Positions 34,753-46,955 of a stretch of 64,000 nt of DNA are shown here, in pieces. The translations under genes and the position numbers were made by a program. Origin of the DNA: Caldilineaceae bacterium. Its GTDB lineage: Bacteria > Chloroflexota > Anaerolineae > Caldilineales > Caldilineaceae. Numbering within the stretch: position 1 is the first letter of the stretch; each line of letters begins with the position of its first letter. Below the pieces are notes generated by a model. The model ran no database searches. It was not told the origin of the DNA and saw only the letters and a list, made by a program, of their open reading frames with translations. The stretch is taken from positions 1 to 64,000 of the forward strand of contig JAGNDO010000013.1 of NCBI GenBank assembly GCA_018003515.1. Direction: 5' to 3'.

Positions 34753-35676
34753 CTACAGCGCCACCTTGGTCAGCCAGCCCCACTGATCCGGCGCGCCGTC
34801 CTCGGTGATGCCGAAGAAGACGCCCTGCACGGCCTTGGTGATGGGGCCGCGCTTGCCGTCGCCCACGGGCATGCGGTCCACGGAGCGCACGGGGGTGATC
34901 TCGGCCGCGGTGCCGGTGAAGAAGATCTCGTCGGCCATGTAGAGCATCTCCCGGCTCATGGAGGTTTCCACCACGGTGTAGCCCAGGCTTTCGGCGATGA
35001 TCATGGCGCTGTTGCGGGTGATGCCGCCCAGGATGCTGCTGGACATGGGAGGCGTATAGATGGTGCCCCCCTTGATGATAAAGATATTTTCGCCGCTGCC
35101 CTCGCTGATCTGGCCGTTGCCGTCCAGGGCAATGCCTTCGCTGAAGCCGTTGTCGTGGGCTTCCATGGCGATGTTTTGGCTGCTGATGTACTGGCCGCCG
35201 ATCTTGGCCATTGGACTGAGCATGTTGGGGGCCATGCGCCGCCAACTGCTCACCTGCACGTCGATGCCGTTCTCGATGGCATCGTTGCCCAAATAGCGGC
35301 CCCAGGGCACCGTGGCCAAAATGGCGTCCACCGGGCACTTGCGGCCATCTATGCCCAGACTTTCGTAGCCTCGGAAGACCAAGGGACGCACATAGGCGCT
35401 GCGCAGTTGGTTGGCCTTGAGTACCTGGGCGGTCACATCCATCCACTCGTCCACGGTCAACGGCGAGGGGATGCGGGCCACTTTGCAGCTAAAGAGCAGC
35501 CGCTCGAAATGCTCCCGGCCTCGGAAGATGCCCGGCCCGTCCACGGTCTCATAGGCCCGGATGCCCTCAAAGACGCTGCTGCCATAGTGGAGCGCGTGGG
35601 TAAACACATGCACCTTGGCCTCGTCCCAAGGAATGATCTCGCCGTTCATCCAGATGTAGTCCGCCCGCATGGCCAT
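34753..35676 (-). CDS. ilvE: Branched-chain amino acid aminotransferase
   Basis: A 307-residue class IV PLP enzyme for the last step of Val/Leu/Ile synthesis. The N-terminal VFTHALHYGSSVFEGIRAY motif, the PLP lysine Lys158 in SPMAKIGGQY, EGSGENIFIIKGG and GITRNSAMIIAESLG are all canonical for IlvE. The start at 35676 has GAGGAG upstream. Contrast with the second class IV enzyme at 60985, in which the lysine is missing. Confidence 0.96.
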   Translation of the reverse strand: MAMRADYIWMNGEIIPWDEAKVHVFTHALHYGSSVFEGIRAYETVDGPGIFRGREHFERLLFSCKVARIPSPLTVDEWMDVTAQVLKANQLRSAYVRPLVFRGYESLGIDGRKCPVDAILATVPWGRYLGNDAIENGIDVQVSSWRRMAPNMLSPMAKIGGQYISSQNIAMEAHDNGFSEGIALDGNGQISEGSGENIFIIKGGTIYTPPMSSSILGGITRNSAMIIAESLGYTVVETSMSREMLYMADEIFFTGTAAEITPVRSVDRMPVGDGKRGPITKAVQGVFFGITEDGAPDQWGWLTKVAL

Positions 35677-36190
35677 AAAAGTACTCCTCGTGTTCGATCC
35701 AGCGTGGTTTGTTGAGTTGATAAAATCTTGGCCCGCCCCTGTCTGAAACCGGAATCTGCCGGCGTTGAGTAAATTGGGGCCAAATGGATGGGCACATTAT
35801 ACAAGGGAACGACCAGAAAGGCTACTTCCCGATTTCTGATTGTGCGATTTGGCGGTCCATACATCCTCCTTAACGAGGGTGTTATGGCACTAAAAACGCG
35901 GTTGACTTTTGATCATTTCAATAGTAGAGTAGAGTTAGTTGATTCTTCCAAATCAATGCATCTCCGCTCCCTACACGCCACTTTCCCATGCGGTCTGGTT
36001 TTGGGAAAAGACAGAACAATCCTGCTATTCCCGAACACTCCCCCATATCCCCCCCCGCACCCACCGCCGCCCACATCATCCCATGACGCTGGATTTGAGA
36101 CACCCCTGTTTTTGTTCTCAACCGATCATGCAGTCTGCTGTTTCATCTCTTCTAATTTTATCAACTGTGTAGAATGTTGGAGGTATCCCT
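35677..36190. other. Divergent spacer with two candidate promoters
   Basis: About 510 bases between divergent genes. On the minus strand TATAAT at 35801-35796 could serve ilvE. On the plus strand TTGACT (35902-35907), 17 bases, TAGAGT (35925-35930) could serve the exported-protein island with a leader of about 255 bases. A C-rich run lies near 36048-36060. No gene seen. Confidence 0.45.
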
Positions 36191-37561
36191 ATGGCACATT
36201 CCTCAATTCACTCCCTGCGCCGCATGCTGATCCCGATCGGCCTGCTCTTGGTGATGCTGTTCGCCGGGTCCAGCATCGCCGTGGGGGGATCTATGGTCAG
36301 CACCACAGCCATTGCCCCGCACATTCCTGGGGTGGTTCCCCTGTTGAGCTATCAAGGGCGTCTGGTCGATCCCGCCACGGGCGCGCCCAAGGTGGACGGC
36401 ACCTATGAGATGTCCTTCCGCCTCTATACCGTGGCCACCAACGGCACGGCTTTGTGGACGGAGACCCGTGATATCCCAGTGAGCAATGGCGTTTTCAGCG
36501 TGCTGTTAGGTGAGATCACAGCCCTGAACCCTGCCCATTTCAGCGGCCAAGAGATGTGGCTGGCGATTAAGGTTGGGGCCGATGCCGAGGCAACCCCCCG
36601 CCAACATTTGGCCCATGTGGCCTATGCCCTCTTTGCGGAGAATGCGGCCCTGCTCAACGGCCAGGCCGCCACGGCCTTTGCCACCGCCACCCACGCCCAC
36701 AGCGGCGCGGATGTCACCACCGGCACAGTGGCCGATGGCCGGGTCGCCGCCACCATCGCCCGGGACAACGAGGTCTTCTCCATCGTCACCGGGGCGGACG
36801 GGACCACATCTGGATTGGACGCCGATCTGCTGGATGGGCTAAACAGCTCCTCCTTCGCCGCCACCGTTCACAACCACGATGCTGCCTACATCAACAGCGC
36901 CGGGCCGGACGCCATGACCGGGTCCGACGCCTCGCCTGTTCTGCAAGTCACCCAATCCGGTACAGGAAATGGGCTGACCGCCAGTACAACATCCACCCAG
37001 GTGGGCCAGGCCGGTGTCTCCGGCGTGGCTGGGGCATCTGGCACCACGATCAACAGCTATAGCGGTGTTCTGGGCGATTCCAAACTGGGCCGGGGCGTGG
37101 TGGGAGTGAGCGGAAGCAATGACGCCATCTTGGGTTTTAGCACCTCTGGCATCGGGGTATATGGGCAGAGTATTGACAGTTATGGGGTGGCGGCCTACAG
37201 CCAAAACAATGATGCGTTGCGTGTGTTTGGAAATGGTCATGTCACCGGGGATTTGACAGTGGCTGGCACGGTGATCAATCCGATGGTGCCGATTGCGCTG
37301 GGTTTCATCGCGAGTGATGGCACAAAAAATGTAGGATCTGCCAATGTCAGCAGTATTTGGAATGCAGCAAGTTCTCGGTATGAGATCACCCTGGCTGGCT
37401 ATAGCTATTTCTACAACACCTTTGTAACAATCATTACCCCAACCTGTACCAATCGAACATATTCCACCTCTAGTGTGAGCGGCAAACTGCTGATCTTTAT
37501 GTCCGACGGTACTGGCGGTCTTGGTCAGTGTGCTTTTCAGTTTGTCACCTATAAACCTTAA
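36191..37561 (+). CDS. Secreted fibre-like protein
   Basis: A 456-residue exported protein: signal peptide/TM at residues 12-34, then a SYQGRLVDPATGAPKVDGTYEMSFRLY domain that is common at the start of bacterial surface or tail-fibre-like proteins. A low-complexity Ala/Thr/Gly region follows (residues 150-240), then SGVSGVAGASG-type repeats that look like the stems of phage tail-fibre proteins, and a C-terminal beta domain (KLLIFMSDGTGGLGQCAFQFVTYKP). The ATG has GGAGG seven bases upstream. It lacks the YLP/FLP tail of the following four proteins. Role unknown; probably a surface or trimeric adhesin-like structure. Confidence 0.7.
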   Translation: MAHSSIHSLRRMLIPIGLLLVMLFAGSSIAVGGSMVSTTAIAPHIPGVVPLLSYQGRLVDPATGAPKVDGTYEMSFRLYTVATNGTALWTETRDIPVSNGVFSVLLGEITALNPAHFSGQEMWLAIKVGADAEATPRQHLAHVAYALFAENAALLNGQAATAFATATHAHSGADVTTGTVADGRVAATIARDNEVFSIVTGADGTTSGLDADLLDGLNSSSFAATVHNHDAAYINSAGPDAMTGSDASPVLQVTQSGTGNGLTASTTSTQVGQAGVSGVAGASGTTINSYSGVLGDSKLGRGVVGVSGSNDAILGFSTSGIGVYGQSIDSYGVAAYSQNNDALRVFGNGHVTGDLTVAGTVINPMVPIALGFIASDGTKNVGSANVSSIWNAASSRYEITLAGYSYFYNTFVTIITPTCTNRTYSTSSVSGKLLIFMSDGTGGLGQCAFQFVTYKP

Positions 37562-37602
37562 TCGGCTTTCGGTCATCTTGAGTTAATTTGGACCCACGTC
37601 CC

Positions 37603-40113
<2,511 letters not shown>

Positions 40114-40114
40114 C

Positions 40115-43100
40115 ATGCACACACGCTCGATTCGCCCACTCTATTTGCTCATTCTAACCGCCATCGCGGCGGCCCTGACCTGGGTGTTGATCGGCGGGCT
40201 GTCCGCCTTCACTTTGAGCGCGCCAGCCTCCCCCACTGCCCCTGCCGCCGTGGACTTGACGGCCCAGATCAGTCTCGTCCCCGCCTCGCCGGGCGTGGGG
40301 GAGTTGGTGAATATCGAGATCGTGGTCTCGAACCTGGGAGCCAACGGCACAAGCAGCAATCTGGCCAGCTATCTCTACGTGGACCCGGTGGATCGCCCGC
40401 CCACCCTGACCACGCCAGGGGCGCGGCCTTTTGGTGCCAACTCTTTGGGCGGCGGCGCGTCCTTCAGCTTCAGCCGTGAACACACCTTCACCACCCAGGG
40501 CTGTGACCATGTGGTCTATGTCTGGATAGATCGGGATAACGCCATCTCCGAGTCCAACGAGCAGAACAACCTGATCGCCCTGCCCGTATGCGTGGGGGTG
40601 GAGTGCGAGGTGGACAGCTTCGAAACGGACAACACCTGCTCGGTCGCCGGCTGGTTGAACGAGGATGTGACCCAAGCCCGCAGCTTCTGCCACCCGGTGG
40701 ACAAACAGGTGGCGGATGTGGATTGGGTCAAGTTCACCGCCTTTACGGGGGTGACATACACTCTCTCCACGGCCAACCTGGGGGCCCACGCCGACCCCAA
40801 GATGACCCTCTATGCCAGTTGTGGCGGTGCGGCCACCCCCGGCCAGGGTACCGGGTTGACCTGGCGCGCCCCGGCCAGCGGGGTCTACTATGCCCAGATC
40901 GAGCATCGGGCCGCCAGCTACGGTCCCCAGACCCGTTTCGACCTCACCCTCTCCGCCACCACCGGGGTGACGGATAAATACGAACCAGACAACCGTTGCA
41001 CCCTGGCCAGGGACATTTCCACCACCGGGGTGCGCCAGACCCATCTCTTCCAGGCCCCCAATGACGAAGATTGGATCAAATTCGCCATCCGCGCCGGGGA
41101 GAGCTTTGCCTTGGTGGCGGACAATACGGCCACCGGGGTCAACCCGATCTTGAGCCTCTTCACCGATTGCGCCGGGACGCCCCTGGCCACCTCGACCGTG
41201 CAGGCCGCCGCGGCCCAGTTGGCCGCCAGTAGCGCCACGGACCAGATCTATTACGCCAAGGCGGTCAACCAAAACCCGGCGACCTATGGCATAGACGCCC
41301 ACTACGATCTGCGGGTATTGGCTTCCACCTGTGTGAACGACAGCTTTGAGGAGAACGATAGCTTTGGCCAGGCCAAGCCCATCGGTCTGGGCGGCGCGGG
41401 CCAATCCTACAACGTCTGCCCGGCGGGGGACGAGGATTGGAGCAAGGTGGCCTTGCAAAGCGGCAGGATCTATGTGATCTCCACGGCCAACCTGGGCAGC
41501 GCGGCGGACACGGTACTCTTCTTGCGGGATGGTACCGGCACGTTGATCGCCAGCAACGACGACTACGGCTATACCCAGGCTTCCCGCATCATCTTTGAGC
41601 CAACTACCACGGGCGACTACTTCATCATGGCCCGTCACCAGGAGAGCACGGCCAGCGGCCCGGACACCGGCTACGATCTGCGGGTGGAGGAGGGGGTGTG
41701 CAACCCTGACGACCAGGAAGGAGCCACGGGGGACAACGGGCCGGGGGACGCTGGCAGCATCACCCTGGACGGCACGCCCCAGCCCTTCAACTTCTGCGCC
41801 GACCCCCTTTCCCCCAGTTTGGGCGACCAGGACTGGCTGCGCTTTACCGCGGTGAGCGGTGGGGTCTATTACATCGAGACCAAGGAGTTGGGGCCAAACA
41901 GCGACACGGTTCTGCAACTCTATGATCGAGATGGCACAACCCTGCTCAAGAGCAACGATGATGCCGGAGCGGGCCGATCCGCCTCCCTGGTCTTCACGGC
42001 CACGGTGCCCGGTGACTATTTTGTGCGCACCACCCAGTACAACTCCAACATCGCCGGCGCGGACACCAACTATCAGACCCAAATCCTGGCCGATATTCCG
42101 CCCACGCCCACGCCCACCCCCACCTTCACGCCCACCCCCACGGCCACCCCATCCCCCACGCCCACCCCGGAGCCGTCAAATGTGCAGACCTTGATCCTGG
42201 TCAACCGGGAACGGCTACACTCGGTCTATGCCGACACGGCGGTCAACGAATTGGTGACCAAACTCTTCACCCTGGCCGACCACGAACGGGTGGAGGGGGT
42301 GGTGATCCCTCTGGAAAATGACCCGGCGGTAGCCGCCGCCTATGCCACCTGGACCGCCAACCTGGGTTCCTTGGAGGACAACACCCTGGCCAACAACGTG
42401 ACCGCGGCCATCCGCAACCTGATCATGGACTTTCTGGTCAACGCGCCCAACGTCAAGTATGTGGTGCTGGTGGGCGATGACCGCATGATCCCCTTCCGGC
42501 GGGTGGCGGAGGGTACGTTGGTTCAGCAGGAGCAGGACTACGCGCCCAGTGTCAGCGCCGGGTCCACGGTGGCGGCGGCGTTGAACGCCAACATGGTGCT
42601 GACCGACGACTACTTTGTAGACCGGGAACCCAGTGCCTGGAAGGGCAACGAATTCTATGTGCCCGATCTGGCTACGGGCCGGCTGGTGGAAAGCCCGGCG
42701 GAGATGGGTGCGTTTATCGACGCCTTCCTGGTTTCACCGGTGAATACGGTGAGCAACGTCTTGGTCACCGGCTACGACTTTGTGCAGGACAGCGGCAGCA
42801 GCATCAGCACCCTGACCCAATACGATAACTTGACCACAGACGTCGGTCTGATTGGCCCAATCTGGTCGGGGGACACCTTGCGGGCCAAACAGCTCAACAG
42901 CAGCCCCCGTTTTGATCTGCAATCCATCAACGGTCACTCCTCCCATGTGGCCACGGGGGTACCATCGGGCACAGAGATCCAGGCCTCGGAGATCGTCAGC
43001 GGCACGGCGGATCTGGCCGGCGCGCTGATCTATGCCGTAGGCTGTCATGCCGGGCTGACAGATCCGGGCCTGCTGGATCTGCCCCAGGCCTTTCTGCAAA

Positions 43101-44242
43101 AGCGCGCCACCTATGTGGGGAACACGGGCTATGGCTGGGGAGGGGGTGGCATCGTCTTTAGCGAAGCGCTCATGCGCAACTTCACCCGGGAGCTACTCCA
43201 GGACACCAGCGCCGAGATCGGCCCGGCCTTGGTCAAGGCCAAGCAAAAATATGTAGATCGGGCCTTTGTCTTCAACGCCTATGATGCCAAGAGCCTGATG
43301 CAGAGTACCCTCTACGGTCTGCCCATGGCCGCGGTGACCAGCGGCGGCACCCTGACCGGAGACGACGACTTCCCCAGTGTGGACAGCTCCGTGCAGCCGC
43401 CTACGGCCTTTGGGGAACTCAATATGGGGGCTTTGGCCTATGGGCTGCCCGGCTCCTTTGGGGCATTTGGCGACAACAGCTCTGGGGACGGCTCTTTTCT
43501 GGATCTGAACGACAGCATCAGCTTTAGCGCCGGGCAGCCCATCCAGCCCCGCTTCTATGCCGATGTGACTGCGCCCAACGCCGGCAGGCTGCGGGGCGTA
43601 CTCTTTCTGGGCGGGGTCTATTCGGACACGGTGGGCTACGATCCGGTGGTGGCCCGGCCCGACAACGAGTATGTCACCGATACGGGCGAACCCGCCTTCA
43701 GTAGCGATGGCTGGGTACCCCAGGTACCCTTCAGTTTGCAAAGCGGGGGCAACCGTTCGGGCACGGGTGACACGGTGGTGCTTTCCCTGGGCCAGTTCAA
43801 CGGCGATCAGGACACAGAGCGGATCTACGACCAGATGGCCTTCAGCACCCTTTACTCCACCAGCAGCGACCAGACGCCGCCCACCTTGCGCTTTGTGGAT
43901 GGGGTGTTGAACAGCGCCACGGGCAAGGGCATGATCAAAGTTGAAGCCGGAGATGACTCCGGGGTGGCCCAAGTTCTGGTCGCCTTTACAGATAATCCCT
44001 TGAGCGGCCAGGGCACATGGTTCAGCACACCACTTACTTTTGAGCCGTCCACCCAAAAGTGGAGCGGGGTGATCACGGGCACGGCCACGACTCGCTATTT
44101 TGTGCAGGTGGTGGATGGTGCAGGCAATGTCGCCACCGGGGACAACAAGGGCCGCTACTATCCCTTGCTGCCTCCTCTCCCCCTGGCCCCCGGCAGCCCC
44201 TTGCCCCAGCGCAAAATCTTCCTGCCTCTGCTCCTGCGCTGA
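40115..44242 (+). CDS. Secreted C25-like (gingipain-type) peptidase with FLP tail
   Basis: A 1375-residue exported protein. N-terminal signal/TM (residues 8-34), CARDB-like domain (45-140), four PPC-type modules (starting near residues 165, 285, 405 and 530) each with an E/D-rich SFETDNxC or DEDW motif, a Pro/Thr linker near 660-690, then a gingipain-like domain (VQTLILVNRERLHS...YVVLVGDDRMIPFRR). The catalytic dyad candidates are His941 in INGHSSH and Cys977 in VGCHAG. The C-terminal part is a beta domain, and the end is KIFLPLLLR. The start is the ATG at 40115 right after the previous stop. Peptidase C25 is known from Bacteroidetes and Chloroflexota. Confidence 0.85.
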   Translation: MHTRSIRPLYLLILTAIAAALTWVLIGGLSAFTLSAPASPTAPAAVDLTAQISLVPASPGVGELVNIEIVVSNLGANGTSSNLASYLYVDPVDRPPTLTTPGARPFGANSLGGGASFSFSREHTFTTQGCDHVVYVWIDRDNAISESNEQNNLIALPVCVGVECEVDSFETDNTCSVAGWLNEDVTQARSFCHPVDKQVADVDWVKFTAFTGVTYTLSTANLGAHADPKMTLYASCGGAATPGQGTGLTWRAPASGVYYAQIEHRAASYGPQTRFDLTLSATTGVTDKYEPDNRCTLARDISTTGVRQTHLFQAPNDEDWIKFAIRAGESFALVADNTATGVNPILSLFTDCAGTPLATSTVQAAAAQLAASSATDQIYYAKAVNQNPATYGIDAHYDLRVLASTCVNDSFEENDSFGQAKPIGLGGAGQSYNVCPAGDEDWSKVALQSGRIYVISTANLGSAADTVLFLRDGTGTLIASNDDYGYTQASRIIFEPTTTGDYFIMARHQESTASGPDTGYDLRVEEGVCNPDDQEGATGDNGPGDAGSITLDGTPQPFNFCADPLSPSLGDQDWLRFTAVSGGVYYIETKELGPNSDTVLQLYDRDGTTLLKSNDDAGAGRSASLVFTATVPGDYFVRTTQYNSNIAGADTNYQTQILADIPPTPTPTPTFTPTPTATPSPTPTPEPSNVQTLILVNRERLHSVYADTAVNELVTKLFTLADHERVEGVVIPLENDPAVAAAYATWTANLGSLEDNTLANNVTAAIRNLIMDFLVNAPNVKYVVLVGDDRMIPFRRVAEGTLVQQEQDYAPSVSAGSTVAAALNANMVLTDDYFVDREPSAWKGNEFYVPDLATGRLVESPAEMGAFIDAFLVSPVNTVSNVLVTGYDFVQDSGSSISTLTQYDNLTTDVGLIGPIWSGDTLRAKQLNSSPRFDLQSINGHSSHVATGVPSGTEIQASEIVSGTADLAGALIYAVGCHAGLTDPGLLDLPQAFLQKRATYVGNTGYGWGGGGIVFSEALMRNFTRELLQDTSAEIGPALVKAKQKYVDRAFVFNAYDAKSLMQSTLYGLPMAAVTSGGTLTGDDDFPSVDSSVQPPTAFGELNMGALAYGLPGSFGAFGDNSSGDGSFLDLNDSISFSAGQPIQPRFYADVTAPNAGRLRGVLFLGGVYSDTVGYDPVVARPDNEYVTDTGEPAFSSDGWVPQVPFSLQSGGNRSGTGDTVVLSLGQFNGDQDTERIYDQMAFSTLYSTSSDQTPPTLRFVDGVLNSATGKGMIKVEAGDDSGVAQVLVAFTDNPLSGQGTWFSTPLTFEPSTQKWSGVITGTATTRYFVQVVDGAGNVATGDNKGRYYPLLPPLPLAPGSPLPQRKIFLPLLLR

Positions 44243-44553
44243 TCCAACGGCCTCCCTTCTTTCTGATCGCCACTTTCCCGGCCGGACATCGGCTCTCAGC
44301 CATTCCCAGCGTTGAGTGTTCGGAACCCACCCACCCCGAAGTTTCATCTGTCCCCACCGCCAACGGTCTGTTTCTAGTTCAAGAAAGGAGAAAGTGAGCC
44401 GACCCATCCGCATGAACCCCGGTGTACCCCGGTCTCGACCTGATTTCGCCGTATCTGCGAAAAAGGAGAAGGGAGCGGGAGAACGACTGAATAGGGAGTA
44501 GACGCGTAGGTTTAGATCGACTTGCAGGAACCCCCTGCAGAGGAGGAAACAAG
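44243..44553. other. Spacer with a possible micro-ORF
   Basis: About 310 bases. A GTG at 44394, preceded by AAGGAG, opens 33 codons (start SRPIRMNPG, end AGERLNRE); weak support. A small hairpin CTGCAGG...CCCTGCAG lies at 44523-44541, just before the AGGAGG of the next gene. No terminator is seen, so read-through is likely. Confidence 0.35.
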
Positions 44554-46839
44554 ATGCAAAATCGAGGTGTAGTACCCGCAAAAGCCCGTCGCGTGGGCAT
44601 CGGGTTAGTGATTGCGCTTATCCTGGTTATGGTGGTGGCGTCCATTGCCATGACCGCCCAGGTTGAGCCCACCGCCGTCCTGGACAGCCCCGGCCTTGAA
44701 CCCCTGCCCCAACTGATCCTGGGGGCGGATGGGGTGGCCCCGGCCGCGGTCAGCGCGGATGACGGCGGCGCGTGGGAGCTAGGTCTGCACGGCTCCGCGG
44801 GCAACCTGACCCAAGCCACGGCAGCCGAGCGCGCTGGCATGAAGTATTGGCTCGACGGCTGGTTTGTCACCCGCTATAACTACAACGAAAATAGCGCGTG
44901 GGAAGAGGATTTCAAGAAGGCTTCATCGGGCGGCACCGAGAACAACTATCTCGACACGGTGGATCTCCAGTTCTATGTAGGTCACGGCTCCCCCGGTCGC
45001 TTCACCTTTGACAATGCCACCCACGATGACGGCACCCTGGTTGCCCCAACCGATTGCAACGCCAGTTGGGGCGACGGGGACAATGAATGGCTGGCCCTGA
45101 CCTCGTGCCAGGTCTTGGCCGATTCGGCCATCGGCAACATGGCTCAGTGTATGAATCGTCAGCATCTGATCCTGGGTTTTGTGACCAACGCCAGCGCCCA
45201 CAACAACTATTGGGACACCCAGGCCTATCAGTTTGGGCGCTACATGCGCTATGGCTACAACATGACCCAATCCTGGTTCAAGGCCTGTGACATTGCCCAG
45301 CGGGGAAAAACCACCCGAGTGATTGCCGAGGAGACCGCCTGTTTCAACGACAATCCCTACTACGGCAGCGTCTGCGCCGATGTCCTGGACAGTGACTACT
45401 ACTGGTATACGCACGCCTGTGGCACCGAGACCGCCAGCTACGTAGATACCCAGGCCATGACCTTGCAGATGCCGGTCTTCCGGGTCAACCCCTATGGGCT
45501 GGATGAGGCCAACCAGGACTTCTCCCGGTTGGGTGGGGTCTTCTCCGTGCCAGTGACCCGCACCGTGACCCTGCGCTCCCCCAACGAGGATGCCTACCCA
45601 CCCCCAGGCACCCAAGGCGATACCTTCCTGGTCGCTATGGACCAGAAAAAGACCCTGGAGTTGGACAAGAGTAGCGGCATCTACCAATACTCGGACCTGG
45701 ATCAACTATGGAATGACTCCCAGGCCGTGCAGGCGCTCTCGCTCAACGCAGCGGCGGTCAACGCCATCAACGCGGACGACGCCAAAACCATCGCCGATGC
45801 CTTCTTGAACAGCAACGGGTTGATGGGGGATGGCTCTGTCTTCTACGAAGTGGTGGCCGACACGGTCGGCAACCTGGTCAAGGACAGCGGCGTGAATGGC
45901 GCTTCGACCACTGCCGAAGAGATAGCCGCCGCAGAAGTCAACGCGGTCTGGCAGGTGATCTACACCCGTGTGTTGACCGCGCCCGTGGTGACAGCAGCCG
46001 GTGGCAATGCCGATGTGACCTTCACCGTGGTCGGCCCCGGTGCCAAGCAGAAGGTCTATGTGCCGGTTGCGGCCCCCGTGGGCGCGGCCAGTGTCCTGGC
46101 CACGGATCCGGTGGGTCTGCAAGGCGGCTGGCGGGGAGTCTCCCCGGCCATCAGCGCCGCCTCTGGCGAACAGATCATGGCCGACATTCTGGACGTGGAG
46201 ACCATCAAGCGACTCTATCTGGTCCTGGACAAAGAAGTGACCATGAACAGCATCCCCCTGGACATCAAGAGCCGCACGATCCTCTCCCACACCCTGGCCT
46301 ACTGGGAAAGCGCGCCGGGCAACAGCCAGGGCGAGCTGATCCCGGTCTATGAGCTGAAGGTGAGCCTGGTGGAGAACGGCACGGACGCGATCAGCGAAGA
46401 CTTCGCCTATGTGCCTGCCAGCCCGATCTACATGCGCCCCCTGGCCCGCATCACCAACGCACCGGCCACCGGACGAGATGAAGGCACCCCCATCACCCTG
46501 ACCGCCGCCGACGCCAACCAGACCCTGAAAGCCCTGGGCATCGGCGAAGCCTCGGACAACTTCAACTTTGTCATGGGGTACGCCGGGTCCGGTGGCACCT
46601 ATACCTACGAGTGGTATCTGGGCGAGGTGACACCGGAAAACAAGATCACCGACCTGAACACCGGTGATGGTCCCCGGAATGTGACCTTCAGCCTGCCCAA
46701 CGTCCCCGCCGGTCATGGGGATGTGGTGGTTGTCACCCTGGTGGTCACAGATACGGACGGGCCGAACCGGTCCGTGGGCACCGCGGCGGCGTCGATCTTG
46801 GTCAACTCCAAGGTCTTCCTGCCGTTTTCTCTGAAGTAG
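44554..46839 (+). CDS. Secreted DUF6345-family protein with FLP tail
   Basis: A 761-residue exported protein: N-terminal basic stretch and TM (residues 12-33), then a DUF6345-type catalytic-looking domain (NYLDTVDLQFYVGHGSPG with His144, and WLALTSCQVLAD with Cys185). The His-Gly and Ser-Cys after hydrophobic strands resemble the clan CD dyad. Several Cys follow (ACDIAQRGKTTR, TACFNDNPYYGSVCADV). The C-terminal half has beta domains (PVFRVNPYGLDEA, TPITLTAADANQT), and the end is NSKVFLPFSLK. A strong AGGAGG site precedes the ATG and a perfect terminator follows. Confidence 0.78.
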   Translation: MQNRGVVPAKARRVGIGLVIALILVMVVASIAMTAQVEPTAVLDSPGLEPLPQLILGADGVAPAAVSADDGGAWELGLHGSAGNLTQATAAERAGMKYWLDGWFVTRYNYNENSAWEEDFKKASSGGTENNYLDTVDLQFYVGHGSPGRFTFDNATHDDGTLVAPTDCNASWGDGDNEWLALTSCQVLADSAIGNMAQCMNRQHLILGFVTNASAHNNYWDTQAYQFGRYMRYGYNMTQSWFKACDIAQRGKTTRVIAEETACFNDNPYYGSVCADVLDSDYYWYTHACGTETASYVDTQAMTLQMPVFRVNPYGLDEANQDFSRLGGVFSVPVTRTVTLRSPNEDAYPPPGTQGDTFLVAMDQKKTLELDKSSGIYQYSDLDQLWNDSQAVQALSLNAAAVNAINADDAKTIADAFLNSNGLMGDGSVFYEVVADTVGNLVKDSGVNGASTTAEEIAAAEVNAVWQVIYTRVLTAPVVTAAGGNADVTFTVVGPGAKQKVYVPVAAPVGAASVLATDPVGLQGGWRGVSPAISAASGEQIMADILDVETIKRLYLVLDKEVTMNSIPLDIKSRTILSHTLAYWESAPGNSQGELIPVYELKVSLVENGTDAISEDFAYVPASPIYMRPLARITNAPATGRDEGTPITLTAADANQTLKALGIGEASDNFNFVMGYAGSGGTYTYEWYLGEVTPENKITDLNTGDGPRNVTFSLPNVPAGHGDVVVVTLVVTDTDGPNRSVGTAAASILVNSKVFLPFSLK

Positions 46840-46884
46840 AGCCAAGGGAGTGCCCAAGGCGTCCCCGGGGCGGATAGAATGACA

Positions 46885-46938
46885 AGACGACCGGGCGACG
46901 AGGTGAAGTTCACCTCGTCGCCCGGTCGTCTTTTTTTG
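46885..46938 (+). terminator. Strong terminator of the exported-protein operon
   Basis: A 24-bp perfect stem (core GACGACCGGGCGACGAGG) with a one-base loop and a T7 tract; it also faces the convergent M14 gene. Confidence 0.95.
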
Positions 46939-46955
46939 GAGAAATTCAGGCCAGA

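Noticed and set aside
35788..36408. 206-codon ORF overlapping the start of the fibre-like gene
   Set aside because: No family resemblance, runs through a C-rich simple stretch and overlaps the signal peptide of 36191 in another frame.
36191..37561. Prophage tail-fibre gene as evidence of a prophage
   Set aside because: No other phage genes (terminase, capsid, integrase) are nearby; this N-terminal domain is common in bacterial surface proteins.
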